Shown here one piece after another: positions 6,398 to 6,441 of a DNA stretch of 6,441 nucleotides. The notes beneath the pieces are model-generated. The model ran no database searches. It was given only the letters and a program-made list of their open reading frames with translations, and had not been told where the DNA came from. Within the stretch, counting starts at the first letter, position 1. Every line of letters begins with the position of its first letter. The stretch comes from an uncultured Porphyromonadaceae bacterium (GTDB taxonomy: Bacteria > Bacteroidota > Bacteroidia > Bacteroidales > Muribaculaceae): contig CALJBF010000272.1 of NCBI GenBank assembly GCA_938027385.1, positions 1 through 6,441 on the forward strand. The letters run 5' to 3'. A program made the translations under genes and the position numbers.

Positions 6398-6441
6398 AAT
6401 ATAAAACAAGTTAAAATATAAGCTTTTTTCAGAGCATTCAG

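Overview
The window looks like a chromosomal piece of a Bacteroidales bacterium, perhaps a moderately high-GC gut lineage such as Muribaculaceae. This is inferred from Bacteroidota-style promoter words (TTTG about 20 nt before a TAnnTTTG-like box), an absence of clear Shine-Dalgarno sites, a Reg_prop/Y_Y_Y/HTH membrane sensor typical of the phylum, and a lipoprotein of the kind common in Bacteroides relatives. No marker gene fixes the genus.

Layout. Bases 2-88 are probably the last codons of an unseen upstream gene on the + strand, followed by two weak terminator-like hairpins. Bases 89 to about 1256 hold no convincing protein gene. This long, partly GC-rich stretch contains a good Bacteroidota-type promoter pointing left (1101-1132) and, downstream of it, a cluster of hairpins that could be an RNA gene. 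Bases 1327-4281 (+) encode a large one-component regulator: signal peptide, periplasmic beta-propeller, Y_Y_Y domain, one membrane helix, coiled coil and a cytoplasmic LuxR-like helix-turn-helix. It has no kinase or receiver domain. The start is set at 1327 rather than 1234 because of the signal peptide and a promoter-like pair at 1257-1288.

Bases 4282-4532 separate convergent genes. They contain a 10-bp inverted repeat and a 73-bp element made of two GTAG-headed hairpins in opposite orientation. The two hairpins differ by paired compensatory changes, as in a REP doublet (REPIN).

Bases 6302-4533 (- strand) look like a two-gene operon with a 45-bp gap: first a lipoprotein with YD-type (RHS-like/DUF4595-like) repeats, then a coiled-coil plus outer-membrane beta-barrel protein ending in phenylalanine. 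Both should sit in the outer membrane, so the operon probably encodes a surface module of unknown function. It is read from an AT-rich promoter region at 6303-6441. Nothing in the window shows whether the regulator controls this operon. The two are convergent, and no SusC/SusD or enzyme gene is present to suggest a ligand.
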